In this document: in pieces, positions 1 through 6,666 of the stretch | How positions within the stretch are numbered: position 1 is the first letter of the stretch | Layout of the letters: each line of letters opens with the position of its first letter | From: CAZGVV01 sp964529155 | Lineage (GTDB): Bacteria > Pseudomonadota > Alphaproteobacteria > Rickettsiales > SXRF01 | DNA: 13,235 nt | Direction of reading: 5' to 3' | Assembly (NCBI GenBank): GCA_964529155.1 | Contig: CAZGVV010000056.1 | Span: forward strand, 1-13,235 | Made by a program: the position numbers and the translations under genes | The notes under the pieces: model-generated | What the model was told of the DNA's origin: nothing | The model's database searches: none | The model's input: only the letters and a program-made list of their open reading frames with translations

Positions 1-626
1 TCATCACCACGCATTTGACCGAGGTGATTAAGGATAATCTGGGTGAATTATTGTCCTATACCGAAACCCAGAAATTACTGGATGACCTTGGAAAAACACA
101 ACAAAAGCTTATTTCCGAGACGATTCCGTCTCTTATTTCTGTTTCCGGTGTACAGCGCGTGTTGCAAAACCTGTTACGCGAAATGGTTTCTATCCGCGAT
201 CTTTCGACCATTTTGGAAGCCGTGGCTGAAGCAACGCGGGTATCGCAAAACATGCTGCTAATTACCGAGCACGTACGCATGCGGCTGGCACGGCAGATCA
301 GCCATGCCAATACGGCGGCGGGTGGTTATATTCCAATTTTAAGCTTATCGCCGCAATGGGAACAGATTTTTTCGGAAGCAATTTCAGGGGATAAGGATGA
401 ACGCTCCTTATCGCTGGCGCCGACGCGGATTCAGGAATTTATTACGGCGGTACGCACCAAATTCGACCAGATCGCCATGCAGGGCGAATCACCCGTGTTG
501 CTCACCAGCCCGGTTTCACGGCCTTACGTGCGCTCCATTGTGGAGCGGTTCAGGCCAACGACAATTGTGATGTCACAGAATGAAATTCATCCACGTGCAC
601 GGATTAAGACGTTAGGGCAGATATGA
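1..626 (+). CDS. flhA: Flagellar export gate protein FlhA, C-terminal part (5' partial)
   Basis: This is the 3' end of flhA, whose product is the large inner-membrane subunit of the flagellar type III export gate. Its cytoplasmic domain docks chaperone-substrate complexes. The frame is open from the left edge (codons from position 3 read I-T-T-H-L-T-E-V-I-K), so the TTG at 15 is not a real start. Visible family hallmarks are HLTEVIKDNLGELLSYTETQ near the left edge, the helical stretch with VQRVLQNLLREMVSIRDLSTILEA (quoted here only as a marker for roughly 170-230), and the closing part with SPVSRPYVRSIVERF and VMSQNEI. About 207 residues remain, which covers most of the cytosolic domain; the membrane half and linker lie upstream. 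It stops at TGA 624-626, 96 bp before the next gene. No frameshift or missing segment is seen. The assignment is very secure. Confidence 0.96.
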   Translation, partial: ITTHLTEVIKDNLGELLSYTETQKLLDDLGKTQQKLISETIPSLISVSGVQRVLQNLLREMVSIRDLSTILEAVAEATRVSQNMLLITEHVRMRLARQISHANTAAGGYIPILSLSPQWEQIFSEAISGDKDERSLSLAPTRIQEFITAVRTKFDQIAMQGESPVLLTSPVSRPYVRSIVERFRPTTIVMSQNEIHPRARIKTLGQI

Positions 627-632
627 TTTCTT

Positions 633-681
633 CACCAGCACCTCTTGCGTAAAAAGTTTAAGGAAGTAAGAGGTGTTGGTG
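633..681 (+). repeat. Long inverted repeat (RNA hairpin) downstream of flhA
   Basis: The arm 633-646 (CACCAGCACCTCTT) pairs with 668-681 (AAGAGGTGTTGGTG). This gives 14 consecutive pairs with one G-U wobble, extendable by a G-U and a C-G pair at 647/667 and 648/666, around a loop of about 17 nt. No U-run follows, so it is not a standard intrinsic terminator. The 3' arm lies inside the first copy of the 19-bp tandem repeat, so the 5' arm could also pair with the later copies. A role in RNA processing, attenuation or mRNA protection between flhA and the next gene is inference. Confidence 0.75.
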
Positions 682-713
682 TTAGAAAGAGGTGTTGGTG
701 TTAGAAAGAGGTG
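671..713 (+). repeat. 19-bp tandem duplication upstream of the CBU_0592-type gene
   Basis: Two perfect head-to-tail copies of AGGTGTTGGTGTTAGAAAG lie at 671-689 and 690-708, followed by the first five bases of a third copy at 709-713. Each copy starts with AGGTG and is preceded by AG, so a GAGGT core similar to a Shine-Dalgarno sequence appears three times, the last at 708-712, about 10 nt before the ATG at 723. The unit is not a multiple of three. Replication slippage is the simplest origin. Confidence 0.9.
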
Positions 714-722
714 GAAGGAAGT

Positions 723-992
723 ATGAATTTGTTTTTTACACTCATCGGCAATGCAGGAACTATTATGTTCCTGGCCGCCTATTTTTTGCTGCAAAAAAAT
801 AAGATTACGCATGATAGCTACTTGTATTTAGGTCTGAATTTTGGTGGGGCAGTGTTGTTGCTGGCATCCCTGTGGTGGGATTTTAATTTGGCGGCATTTT
901 TACTGGAAGCGGCATGGGGCGTGATTAGTGCGTATGGGCTGGCAGTGCAATTTCGCAAAACAAAGCGTAAAAGGCATACAGCACCGCTATGA
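723..992 (+). CDS. Small three-helix membrane protein, CBU_0592 type
   Basis: This encodes an 89-residue integral membrane protein of unknown function. Three hydrophobic helices are clear, at about residues 4-24, 33-52 and 55-76, and a strongly basic tail (KTKRKR, 79-84) is likely to face the cytoplasm. The pattern of an N-terminal helix with GN.G, a middle helix with LN..GA.LL and a closing WDFNL...LLEA.W matches what I remember of the CBU_0592 domain family; this is recall, not a search. ATG 723 is preferred over GTG 711 because it follows GAGGT (708-712) and AAGGAAG (715-721). Its TGA overlaps the flhF start as ATGA at 989-992, which implies translational coupling. The position between flhA and flhF suggests co-expression with the flagellar genes, but no flagellar role is known to me. 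Confidence 0.8.
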   Translation: MNLFFTLIGNAGTIMFLAAYFLLQKNKITHDSYLYLGLNFGGAVLLLASLWWDFNLAAFLLEAAWGVISAYGLAVQFRKTKRKRHTAPL

Positions 993-2038
993 AACTACGC
1001 AGCTTTACTGCCGCCGATATGCCCGCCGTGATGGCCATGGTGCGTGCGGCGTTGGGCGATGAGGCGATTATTCTTTCTTCTACGGCGAACCGGAAAACAC
1101 GGGAAATCACCGTCACTGCCGCTATTGAGGATGATGACGATCTGCCACTCCCTCCCCCCGTAGCACGCACAGCCCCTGCTCCTGCTGCACCGCGTAGCGG
1201 AGCTGAAATATTGGCGCCGAATGCGCAAAGTGAGGGCTGGCTCGATGAATTGGCGTTTTTACTACGCTACCATGGTATACCGGAAGCACTTGCAGGCCGG
1301 ATGATTTATAAGGCGCGTTCGCTGGATTTGGACAAGCTATTTGCCTTGCAATCCTTGTCCGGCGGCGGGCGGGCGCCGCTCGAGGCCAAGGCGCTGACCA
1401 AGTTAATTGGCATTTTATTCCGTTTTTCACCCCTTTCGCTCCAACCGGGCAACCGGATTATGCTGGTCGGGCCGCCGGGTGTCGGGAAAACGCTGGCTAT
1501 CGCCAAGCTTGCGGCCTATGCCGCGATTGAGCGGATGGCAGTACAGGTGATTACCACTGATGACAAACGCGCCGGGGGCATTGAACAACTTTCTGCCTTT
1601 ACCGAAATTTTGCATGTACACTTAAAGGTCGCAAGTAACCCCAGCGAATTGCAGCAAGCCATAAAAACGGTTCCCCCGCACAATCTGCTACTGATTGATA
1701 CGGCAGGCTGCAATCCATATAATTCCAAAGAAATCAATGAATTAAACGACCTTATAGCCAGCGCCAAAGCGGAACCAGTACTTACACTGCCTGCCGGGAT
1801 GGATCCTTACGAGGCATGTGACACCGCACGGGCATTTACCCATACCTCCATTGCGCGGTTGCTGGTTACGCGGGCGGATGCGGCGCGGCGTTATGGCGGA
1901 TTGCTGGCGGCAGTCGATGCGCGTGGACTTGCCTTTGCCGGGCTTAGCATGAGCGCACGGGTGGTCGGTGAAATTTCTACTTTAGATGCCGCCCAGTTGG
2001 CGCGGATGTTGCTAGATTCCCAGACACAAAAAGGATAA
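989..2038 (+). CDS. flhF: Flagellar positioning SRP-type GTPase FlhF
   Basis: FlhF is an SRP-family GTPase that places the flagellar base at the cell pole. The 349-residue protein has the expected layout: an N-terminal B domain (1-48, with ALGDEAIILSS), an acidic then Pro/Ala-rich linker (47-70), a helical N domain (about 84-150) and a C-terminal NG GTPase domain (155-340). The G1 P-loop is GPPGVGKT (161-168), followed by LAIAKLAA. The next SRP-type element is TTDDKRAGGIEQL (189-201), G3 is DTAG (237-240), and G4 reads TRAD (294-297) where TKLD is usual. The residue after the P-loop Thr is Leu169, where a second Thr or Ser is common. The start overlaps the upstream stop (ATGA), and the weak AAAGG upstream fits coupling. 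The gene lies 9 bp before the aldolase gene. The assignment is secure; full GTPase activity is inferred. Confidence 0.92.
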   Translation: MKLRSFTAADMPAVMAMVRAALGDEAIILSSTANRKTREITVTAAIEDDDDLPLPPPVARTAPAPAAPRSGAEILAPNAQSEGWLDELAFLLRYHGIPEALAGRMIYKARSLDLDKLFALQSLSGGGRAPLEAKALTKLIGILFRFSPLSLQPGNRIMLVGPPGVGKTLAIAKLAAYAAIERMAVQVITTDDKRAGGIEQLSAFTEILHVHLKVASNPSELQQAIKTVPPHNLLLIDTAGCNPYNSKEINELNDLIASAKAEPVLTLPAGMDPYEACDTARAFTHTSIARLLVTRADAARRYGGLLAAVDARGLAFAGLSMSARVVGEISTLDAAQLARMLLDSQTQKG

Positions 2039-2047
2039 AACGGGCTT

Positions 2048-2809
2048 ATGAACTTAAATACCGCGTTGAAGACCCATGCTTGCATCGGCACCATACTCAC
2101 CATTGCTTCCCCGGATGTTGCGGAGCTGCTTTCGCTGACGGGAGTGGATTGGTTGATGGTGGATTTGGAACATTCCACCCTGACGCCGCTGGACCTGAAA
2201 TCATTCTGCCAGGCTGCCGCCGGACGTTGCCCGGTGATTGCGCGCGTGCCATGGAATGATGTGATTTATATCAAGCAAGTGCTGGATGCGGGCTGCGACG
2301 GCGTGATCGTGCCGCAAATAGGCTCGGCGGAAGAAGCGCGGCAGGTGGTGCGTCATACGAAATACCGCCCGATCGGTGAGCGCGGCGTGGGGCTTGGGCG
2401 GGCACATGGGTTTGGGTTTCACTTTACCGATTACATTGCCGGTGCAAATGCGGCAACTTCTACGATCATTCAAATCGAGCATATCGACGCAGTGAAAGCG
2501 ATAGAGGATATTTTATCGGTTCAGGGCATTGACGCCGTGTTTATCGGCCCGTTTGATTTGTCGGACAGCATGGGCTTACGCGGACAGATTGACCATGCGG
2601 AAGTAGCGGCAGCAATTCATACGGTAAAAAAAGCCTGTGAAGCGAAGCACATTCCTGTTGGTATTTTTGCCGGAAATCCGGAAGTAGCAAGGCAGCGGGC
2701 GAAGGATGGGTATCGTTTGATCGCACTGGGAACGGATGTAGCGTATTTGGGTGAGAGCGTAAAATCCGCGGTGAGTGCGGCGAAAATTACTACCATGGAG
2801 GCCGCATGA
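2048..2809 (+). CDS. HpcH/HpaI-family class II pyruvate aldolase
   Basis: This is a metal-dependent aldolase of the HpcH/HpaI superfamily, which cleaves 2-keto-4-hydroxy acids to pyruvate plus an aldehyde. The 253-residue length is typical. Family signatures are VDLEHST with the likely catalytic His42, a substrate-binding Arg66 in ARVPW, the strand GCDGVIVPQ (82-90), metal ligand Glu144 in QIEH and metal ligand Asp170 in GPFDLS, then GIFAG (205-209) and LGTDVAYL (227-234). Residue roles are assigned by analogy with HpaI and RhmA. The true substrate (4-hydroxy-2-oxoheptanedioate, 2-keto-3-deoxy-rhamnonate or another) cannot be told. The start is 9 bp after flhF, with AAGGA about 12 nt upstream, and the stop overlaps the flhG start as ATGA. 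A catabolic aldolase inside a flagellar operon is unexpected: it may be a passenger gene or serve surface-sugar metabolism, but both are guesses. Confidence 0.88.
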   Translation: MNLNTALKTHACIGTILTIASPDVAELLSLTGVDWLMVDLEHSTLTPLDLKSFCQAAAGRCPVIARVPWNDVIYIKQVLDAGCDGVIVPQIGSAEEARQVVRHTKYRPIGERGVGLGRAHGFGFHFTDYIAGANAATSTIIQIEHIDAVKAIEDILSVQGIDAVFIGPFDLSDSMGLRGQIDHAEVAAAIHTVKKACEAKHIPVGIFAGNPEVARQRAKDGYRLIALGTDVAYLGESVKSAVSAAKITTMEAA

Positions 2810-3558
2810 GCGCGCCTATCAGCAATTTAATTGCAGTGGCTTCCGGCAAAGGCGGCGTGGGCAAGACGTGGCTTTCGATCACCCTTTCCAGCGTCATCGC
2901 CCGCTCCGGGCGCCGGGTGTTGTTGGTGGACGGCGATATTGGCCTGGCCAACGTGGACGTGCAGCTGGGTTTAACGCCGCAGCGGGATATTGCGTCAGCA
3001 CTGGCGGGGCGGCATACGCTGAAAGAAGCGGTGATTCGCTATGAGGAAGGCAAATTTGATATTCTGGCCGGACGTTCCGGTTCGGCGAGTCTGGCTTCAC
3101 TTTCGGCTGAGCGTTTTCAGGAATTTGAAGCGGGACTCAAAGGGCTGCAGGCAGACTATGACATGATCATCCTGGATTTGGGCGCAGGCGTGGAGACGCA
3201 AGTCCGGCAATTGGCGGCGCTGGCTACCCGCTGCGTGGTGGTAGTGACGGATGAGCCGACCTCGCTTACCGATGGCTATGCGTTTATCAAGCTACTGCTC
3301 ACTGATCGCCGTGCGCCAGAGATGGAAGTGGTGGTCAATCAGGTGAGCACGCAAAAAGAAGGCGACGCGACGTATCAGGCATTAAACCGGGCGTGCATGA
3401 ATTTTTTGAATATGTCACCACGGTTACTGGGTGTCATTCGCCGGGATAATAAGGTGAAGGATGCGATCCGCCATCAGAAATCTCTGATTTCCCGCGCTCC
3501 GGGTTCCACTGCTGCCACGGACGCCGCCTCTATTGCCGTTAAGCTGATGCAGCGGTAA
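2806..3558 (+). CDS. flhG: MinD/ParA-like ATPase FlhG (FleN type)
   Basis: FlhG is a membrane-associating MinD-like ATPase that limits flagellar number and acts with FlhF. In the 250-residue protein, the deviant Walker A is SGKGGVGKT (13-21, signature Lys15, P-loop Lys20). The Walker A' region has DGDIGLANVDVQLG (42-55), a strong FlhG signature, and Walker B lies in DMIILDLGAG (119-128, Asp124). The segment VVVTDEPTSLTDGYA (145-159) is also typical. The ATPase core starts at residue 7, so there is no N-terminal extension with the DQAxxLR element that, in Bacillus FlhG, stimulates FlhF. No long C-terminal amphipathic membrane helix is obvious beyond the last helix (235-250). The start is well supported: GGAGG at 2797-2801, 4 nt before ATG, and ATGA overlap with the aldolase gene. 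The FliK-like gene follows after 9 bp. Confidence 0.9.
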   Translation: MSAPISNLIAVASGKGGVGKTWLSITLSSVIARSGRRVLLVDGDIGLANVDVQLGLTPQRDIASALAGRHTLKEAVIRYEEGKFDILAGRSGSASLASLSAERFQEFEAGLKGLQADYDMIILDLGAGVETQVRQLAALATRCVVVVTDEPTSLTDGYAFIKLLLTDRRAPEMEVVVNQVSTQKEGDATYQALNRACMNFLNMSPRLLGVIRRDNKVKDAIRHQKSLISRAPGSTAATDAASIAVKLMQR

Positions 3559-3567
3559 AGTGAAATT

Positions 3568-5322
3568 ATGGCGGATATTATCATCACGCCGATTCCGTCT
3601 ATTGCTTCTCCGAGCGGCCCGCTTGCCGTCACAGCCGATGGAGCGGCGCTTACAGCGACGGAATCCCAAGGAAAAACATTGCTGGCAGCACTTCCAACGG
3701 GAAGTATTCTCACCGGATTCGTGCTTAACCGTGACCCTGCCGGTAATCCTATCCTGCGTACCGATAGCGGGGACTTCTTATTGCAAAGCAAATTATTTTT
3801 AAAGATCGGCAGTGAGGTGGTGATCCGCCTTTCCGGCAGCGGTGTCAATGCACGAGCAAATCTGGTGTCGGTGGACGGCTTGCCACCGGAAGAAGCCGCC
3901 GCCCTGCCCGCACATGGCGAAGTGCACGATGTGGTAGCAACGCCGCGCCAGGCGCTTGGTACGCCTACAGCATTGCAATCAGGCACGACGCAGCTGCCGT
4001 TTACCGGCAATGCATCTGCCAATTCGCAAACAGGAAGTGCCAACACGGGCACGCAGGCCACGGTGCAAACTGGCGCAGCGCCTGCCACACAGCAAGCGAC
4101 GATTACGCAAGCCACGTTGATTCGCGCCGCCACGCAAGCAGAAATGCCGGCCGGCATGACTGCCTTACCCACCAATACACAGCTTCGGGTGCAGGTATTG
4201 ACTATCGCACCGCCTATACCACCGAATACTCCGGTAGCTTCTGAAACACCACAACCGTCAGGATCGGCAAATACGGCGCTGCCTTCGTATAATGCGTATA
4301 CACGCAATATTCCGTTGCAAACTTCGCTGCCGTCTACCCTGCCCTCCCCCCTAAGCACATCCACTCCCGCTGGAAACCAAACGCCTTTACCAAGCAGCCC
4401 ACTTGTAACTACGGTATTGCGGAGTTTTCCGAGTGGTGAAATGTTATTGTCATCTGCATTGGGCGATGTGCATGTGGCGTTACCCATTGCCTTGCCTGAA
4501 GGATCGCGGGTGACCATACAAGTGCTTCAGGCATTATCGCCGGAAGCGGCGTTAGTTGCCAATACGCCGACTAATCCAACCGCTGTGCTTCCGGCATTGG
4601 CACAAGGGTGGGATAGTGTGGAGCAGTTACTCACACAATTGGTGAGCGCGGATCCCAAGGCGGCGAAGCAATTCGTACAAAATGTATTGCCGCATGTGTT
4701 GCCCAATAATCCGAATAACCCAAACCCAATGCAAAGTGGTTTGCAGAATTTGAGTACGGGGCTGTTGTTTTTTCTGAATGCCCTTTCTAATGGCAATATG
4801 CGGGAATGGATCGGGCCGCGTAATACGCAGTTTTTAGAAAATACCGGCCACGGGGAATTGCTGCAAAAGGCGCAAAGCGAATTTGGGATGATGCGCCAGC
4901 TTTATGCCGATGCACCGCCGCATAGTTGGCAGGCGTTGTTTTTACCGGTGCTGGTGGAAGGTGAGATGCGGCCTATTCGCTTCTTCACCCGCCGTGAGCG
5001 TGAGCGCGGCGAAAAACGCGGACGTAATCAGCCACGCACGGGGGATACGCGTTTTGTGGTAGAAACGGAATTATCCCAACTGGGCCCGTTACAATTGGAT
5101 GGCTTTGTCAAAAAACGCGATACAGCAACCGAGTTTGATCTGGTAGTACGCTCCCATGGGGCATTTTCTGAAGCAGAAAAAAACGAGTTACGCGAGCTGT
5201 ATATTCGCACCGGTGAGGCAACCGGATATACCGGTACCATCATGTTCCAGGAAACGCTGGAATTTCCGGTGAATCCGATGGAAGAAGTGCTGGCGCAGGC
5301 ACATGCCGAAGTAACCGTTTAA
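3568..5322 (+). CDS. fliK: FliK-like flagellar hook-length control protein
   Basis: This probably encodes the hook-length ruler, which is secreted through the flagellar export apparatus and switches substrate specificity when the hook is complete. The 584-residue protein has a FliK-like layout: a small beta-rich N-terminal module (38-104), a long disordered Ala/Thr/Pro/Gln linker (105-275), a second beta-like module (280-320), an Asn-Pro repeat patch (380-388), and a conserved C-terminal domain (about 454-572). The C-terminal domain contains LSQLGPLQLDGFV (502-514), FDLVVRS (523-529) and a closing helix-strand with GYTGTIMFQ, resembling the Flg_hook domain. No Cys is seen. The start is 9 bp after flhG with only a weak ribosome site (AAAGTGAAA), so coupling with flhG is likely. 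The gene ends 2 bp from glmU, tail to tail. The flagellar assignment is firm; the symbol rests on domain likeness because FliK sequences diverge strongly. Confidence 0.78.
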   Translation: MADIIITPIPSIASPSGPLAVTADGAALTATESQGKTLLAALPTGSILTGFVLNRDPAGNPILRTDSGDFLLQSKLFLKIGSEVVIRLSGSGVNARANLVSVDGLPPEEAAALPAHGEVHDVVATPRQALGTPTALQSGTTQLPFTGNASANSQTGSANTGTQATVQTGAAPATQQATITQATLIRAATQAEMPAGMTALPTNTQLRVQVLTIAPPIPPNTPVASETPQPSGSANTALPSYNAYTRNIPLQTSLPSTLPSPLSTSTPAGNQTPLPSSPLVTTVLRSFPSGEMLLSSALGDVHVALPIALPEGSRVTIQVLQALSPEAALVANTPTNPTAVLPALAQGWDSVEQLLTQLVSADPKAAKQFVQNVLPHVLPNNPNNPNPMQSGLQNLSTGLLFFLNALSNGNMREWIGPRNTQFLENTGHGELLQKAQSEFGMMRQLYADAPPHSWQALFLPVLVEGEMRPIRFFTRRERERGEKRGRNQPRTGDTRFVVETELSQLGPLQLDGFVKKRDTATEFDLVVRSHGAFSEAEKNELRELYIRTGEATGYTGTIMFQETLEFPVNPMEEVLAQAHAEVTV

Positions 5323-5324
5323 AA

Positions 5325-6632
5325 CTACAAGTCCTTTATCACCTGTCGCCCCCGACCTAAGGCCAGTGCGCTTTCGGGGACGTTTTCGGTAATAACGCTA
5401 CCCGCGCCAACCACAGCATGCGCACCGATAGTCACAGGGGCAACTAATGCGGCGTTGGAGCCGATGAAGGCACGCTCACCGATGGTGGTGGTGTGTTTGT
5501 TTACACCGTCATAATTACAGGTGATAACGCCTGCGCCGATATTGGTATGCGCGCCGACGGACGCATCGCCAACATAGGACAAGTGATTGATTTTTGCGCC
5601 CTCACCAATGGTGGATTTTTTGATTTCTACGAAATTGCCGATATGCGTACCTGCAGCCAGTACCGTACCGGGCCGCAAGCGAGCATAGGGCCCAACTACG
5701 CAGCATTTGCCGATATGCGCACCTTCAATATGGCTGAAAGAGCGAATTTCCGCGCCATTTTCGACACGCACACCGGGGCCGAATACCACGCAGGGATGCA
5801 CAATGACATCCTGGCCAAGTTCGGTATCGACAGAAAAATAGATGGTGGAAGGATCAATTAAGGTAGCCCCCTGCTCCAGGGCGCGGCTACGCAACCGTTG
5901 TTGCAAAGCGCTTTCAGCGGCAGCCAACTGCGCGCGGGTATTGATGCCGAGCACTTCGCTGGCTTCGGCTTCGGTGACGGCACAGTTAAGGCCTTGGGCT
6001 CGGGCAGCAGCGATGAGATCGGTCAAATAATATTCTCCACTGGCATTTTGATTGCCGAGCGTTTCCAGCAACGTGAATAAATGCTCGGATGCAACAGCCA
6101 TGACACCGGCATTGCAGAGGGTGATGGCTTTTTCTTCCGGCGCGGCATCACGCTGTTCGACAATCCGGGCAAGATTACCTCCTTCAATGACCAGACGCCC
6201 GTATCCCGTGGGGTCAGCCATACGCATACCCAGGACGGTCACGGCAGCGTTTTTAGTGGCGCATAAGGCAACCAGTGTTTCCGGACGCAGCAACGGTGTG
6301 TCGCCGCACATGATAAGAATAGTACCGGAAAATCCAGCGAGCGCTTCCTTGGCCATACGCACGGCATGGCCGGTGCCGAGTTGTTGATCTTGGACAGCAA
6401 ATTGGCATGCAGGATAGGTTTCACTGGCGCAGGCGCGAACCATGTCCATTCCGGGGGCGACGACCAGGGTCACGCGTTCTGGCGAGAGTGCAGCAGCGGT
6501 GCGGAGCACATGGGCGATGAGCGGGGCGTTGCCGATTTTGTGCAACACTTTGGGCAAGCTAGAGCGCATGCGCGTGCCATTCCCGGCGGCGAGGATGATA
6601 ACGGCACATTTTGAATTGGCGGTATTGGTCAT
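5325..6632 (-). CDS. glmU: Bifunctional UDP-N-acetylglucosamine pyrophosphorylase / glucosamine-1-phosphate acetyltransferase
   Basis: GlmU acetylates glucosamine-1-phosphate and then joins it to UTP, giving UDP-GlcNAc for peptidoglycan and lipopolysaccharide. The 435-residue protein has both halves intact. The uridylyltransferase half shows LAAGNGTRMRSSLPKVLH (14-31), QLGTGHA (84-90), CGDTPLL with the metal-binding Asp111, and GINTRAQL (229-236, Asn231 as second metal ligand by analogy). The acetyltransferase half is a left-handed hexapeptide helix (about 255-420) with LRPGTVL (319-325), KINHLSYVGD (348-356, probable catalytic His350) and CNYDGVNKHTT (372-382). It is slightly short of the usual 450-460 residues, as in other alphaproteobacteria. 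On the minus strand TGAGGA lies about 12 nt before the ATG. It is transcribed divergently from rmuC across 34 bp. Confidence 0.97.
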   Translation of the reverse strand: MTNTANSKCAVIILAAGNGTRMRSSLPKVLHKIGNAPLIAHVLRTAAALSPERVTLVVAPGMDMVRACASETYPACQFAVQDQQLGTGHAVRMAKEALAGFSGTILIMCGDTPLLRPETLVALCATKNAAVTVLGMRMADPTGYGRLVIEGGNLARIVEQRDAAPEEKAITLCNAGVMAVASEHLFTLLETLGNQNASGEYYLTDLIAAARAQGLNCAVTEAEASEVLGINTRAQLAAAESALQQRLRSRALEQGATLIDPSTIYFSVDTELGQDVIVHPCVVFGPGVRVENGAEIRSFSHIEGAHIGKCCVVGPYARLRPGTVLAAGTHIGNFVEIKKSTIGEGAKINHLSYVGDASVGAHTNIGAGVITCNYDGVNKHTTTIGERAFIGSNAALVAPVTIGAHAVVGAGSVITENVPESALALGRGRQVIKDL

Positions 6633-6645
6633 GGGGGTATATATT
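6616..6645 (+). promoter_or_regulatory. Possible weak sigma-70 promoter for rmuC
   Basis: TTGGCG (6616-6621) and TATATT (6640-6645) are 18 bp apart, which would start transcription near 6652, just before the rmuC ribosome site GGAG (6656-6659). The -35 box lies inside the start of glmU, as expected when only 34 bp separate two divergent genes. The -10 box is good but the -35 box matches only four of six positions, so this is tentative. Confidence 0.3.
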
Positions 6646-6666
6646 CCTCAAAATTGGAGATTTGTC

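Noticed and set aside
633..681. Intrinsic terminator for flhA
   Set aside because: The hairpin is strong but no U-run follows, the loop is long, and a closely spaced gene follows downstream.
671..713. Start of a CRISPR array or mobile-element repeat
   Set aside because: The copies are directly adjacent without spacers, there are only two full units, and no cas or transposase gene is present.
1122..1430. A 102-codon minus-strand open frame opposite flhF
   Set aside because: It lies opposite the FlhF linker and N domain and has no recognisable features or ribosome site.
3474..4517. A 347-codon open frame on the minus strand opposite the end of flhG and the FliK-like gene
   Set aside because: Its product is low-complexity and Cys/Val/Ala-rich, the mirror of the Thr/Pro/Ala codons on the plus strand. 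It overlaps two well-supported genes and has no family features.
5493..5861. A 122-codon open frame on the plus strand inside glmU
   Set aside because: It is antisense to the hexapeptide-repeat region of glmU, whose regular codon pattern keeps other frames open. No ribosome site or recognisable protein.
6442..6666. A 75-residue N-terminal extension of RmuC
   Set aside because: It is antisense to the start of glmU and would bury the N-terminal membrane anchor. ATG 6667 has GGAG at 7 nt and gives a normal RmuC.
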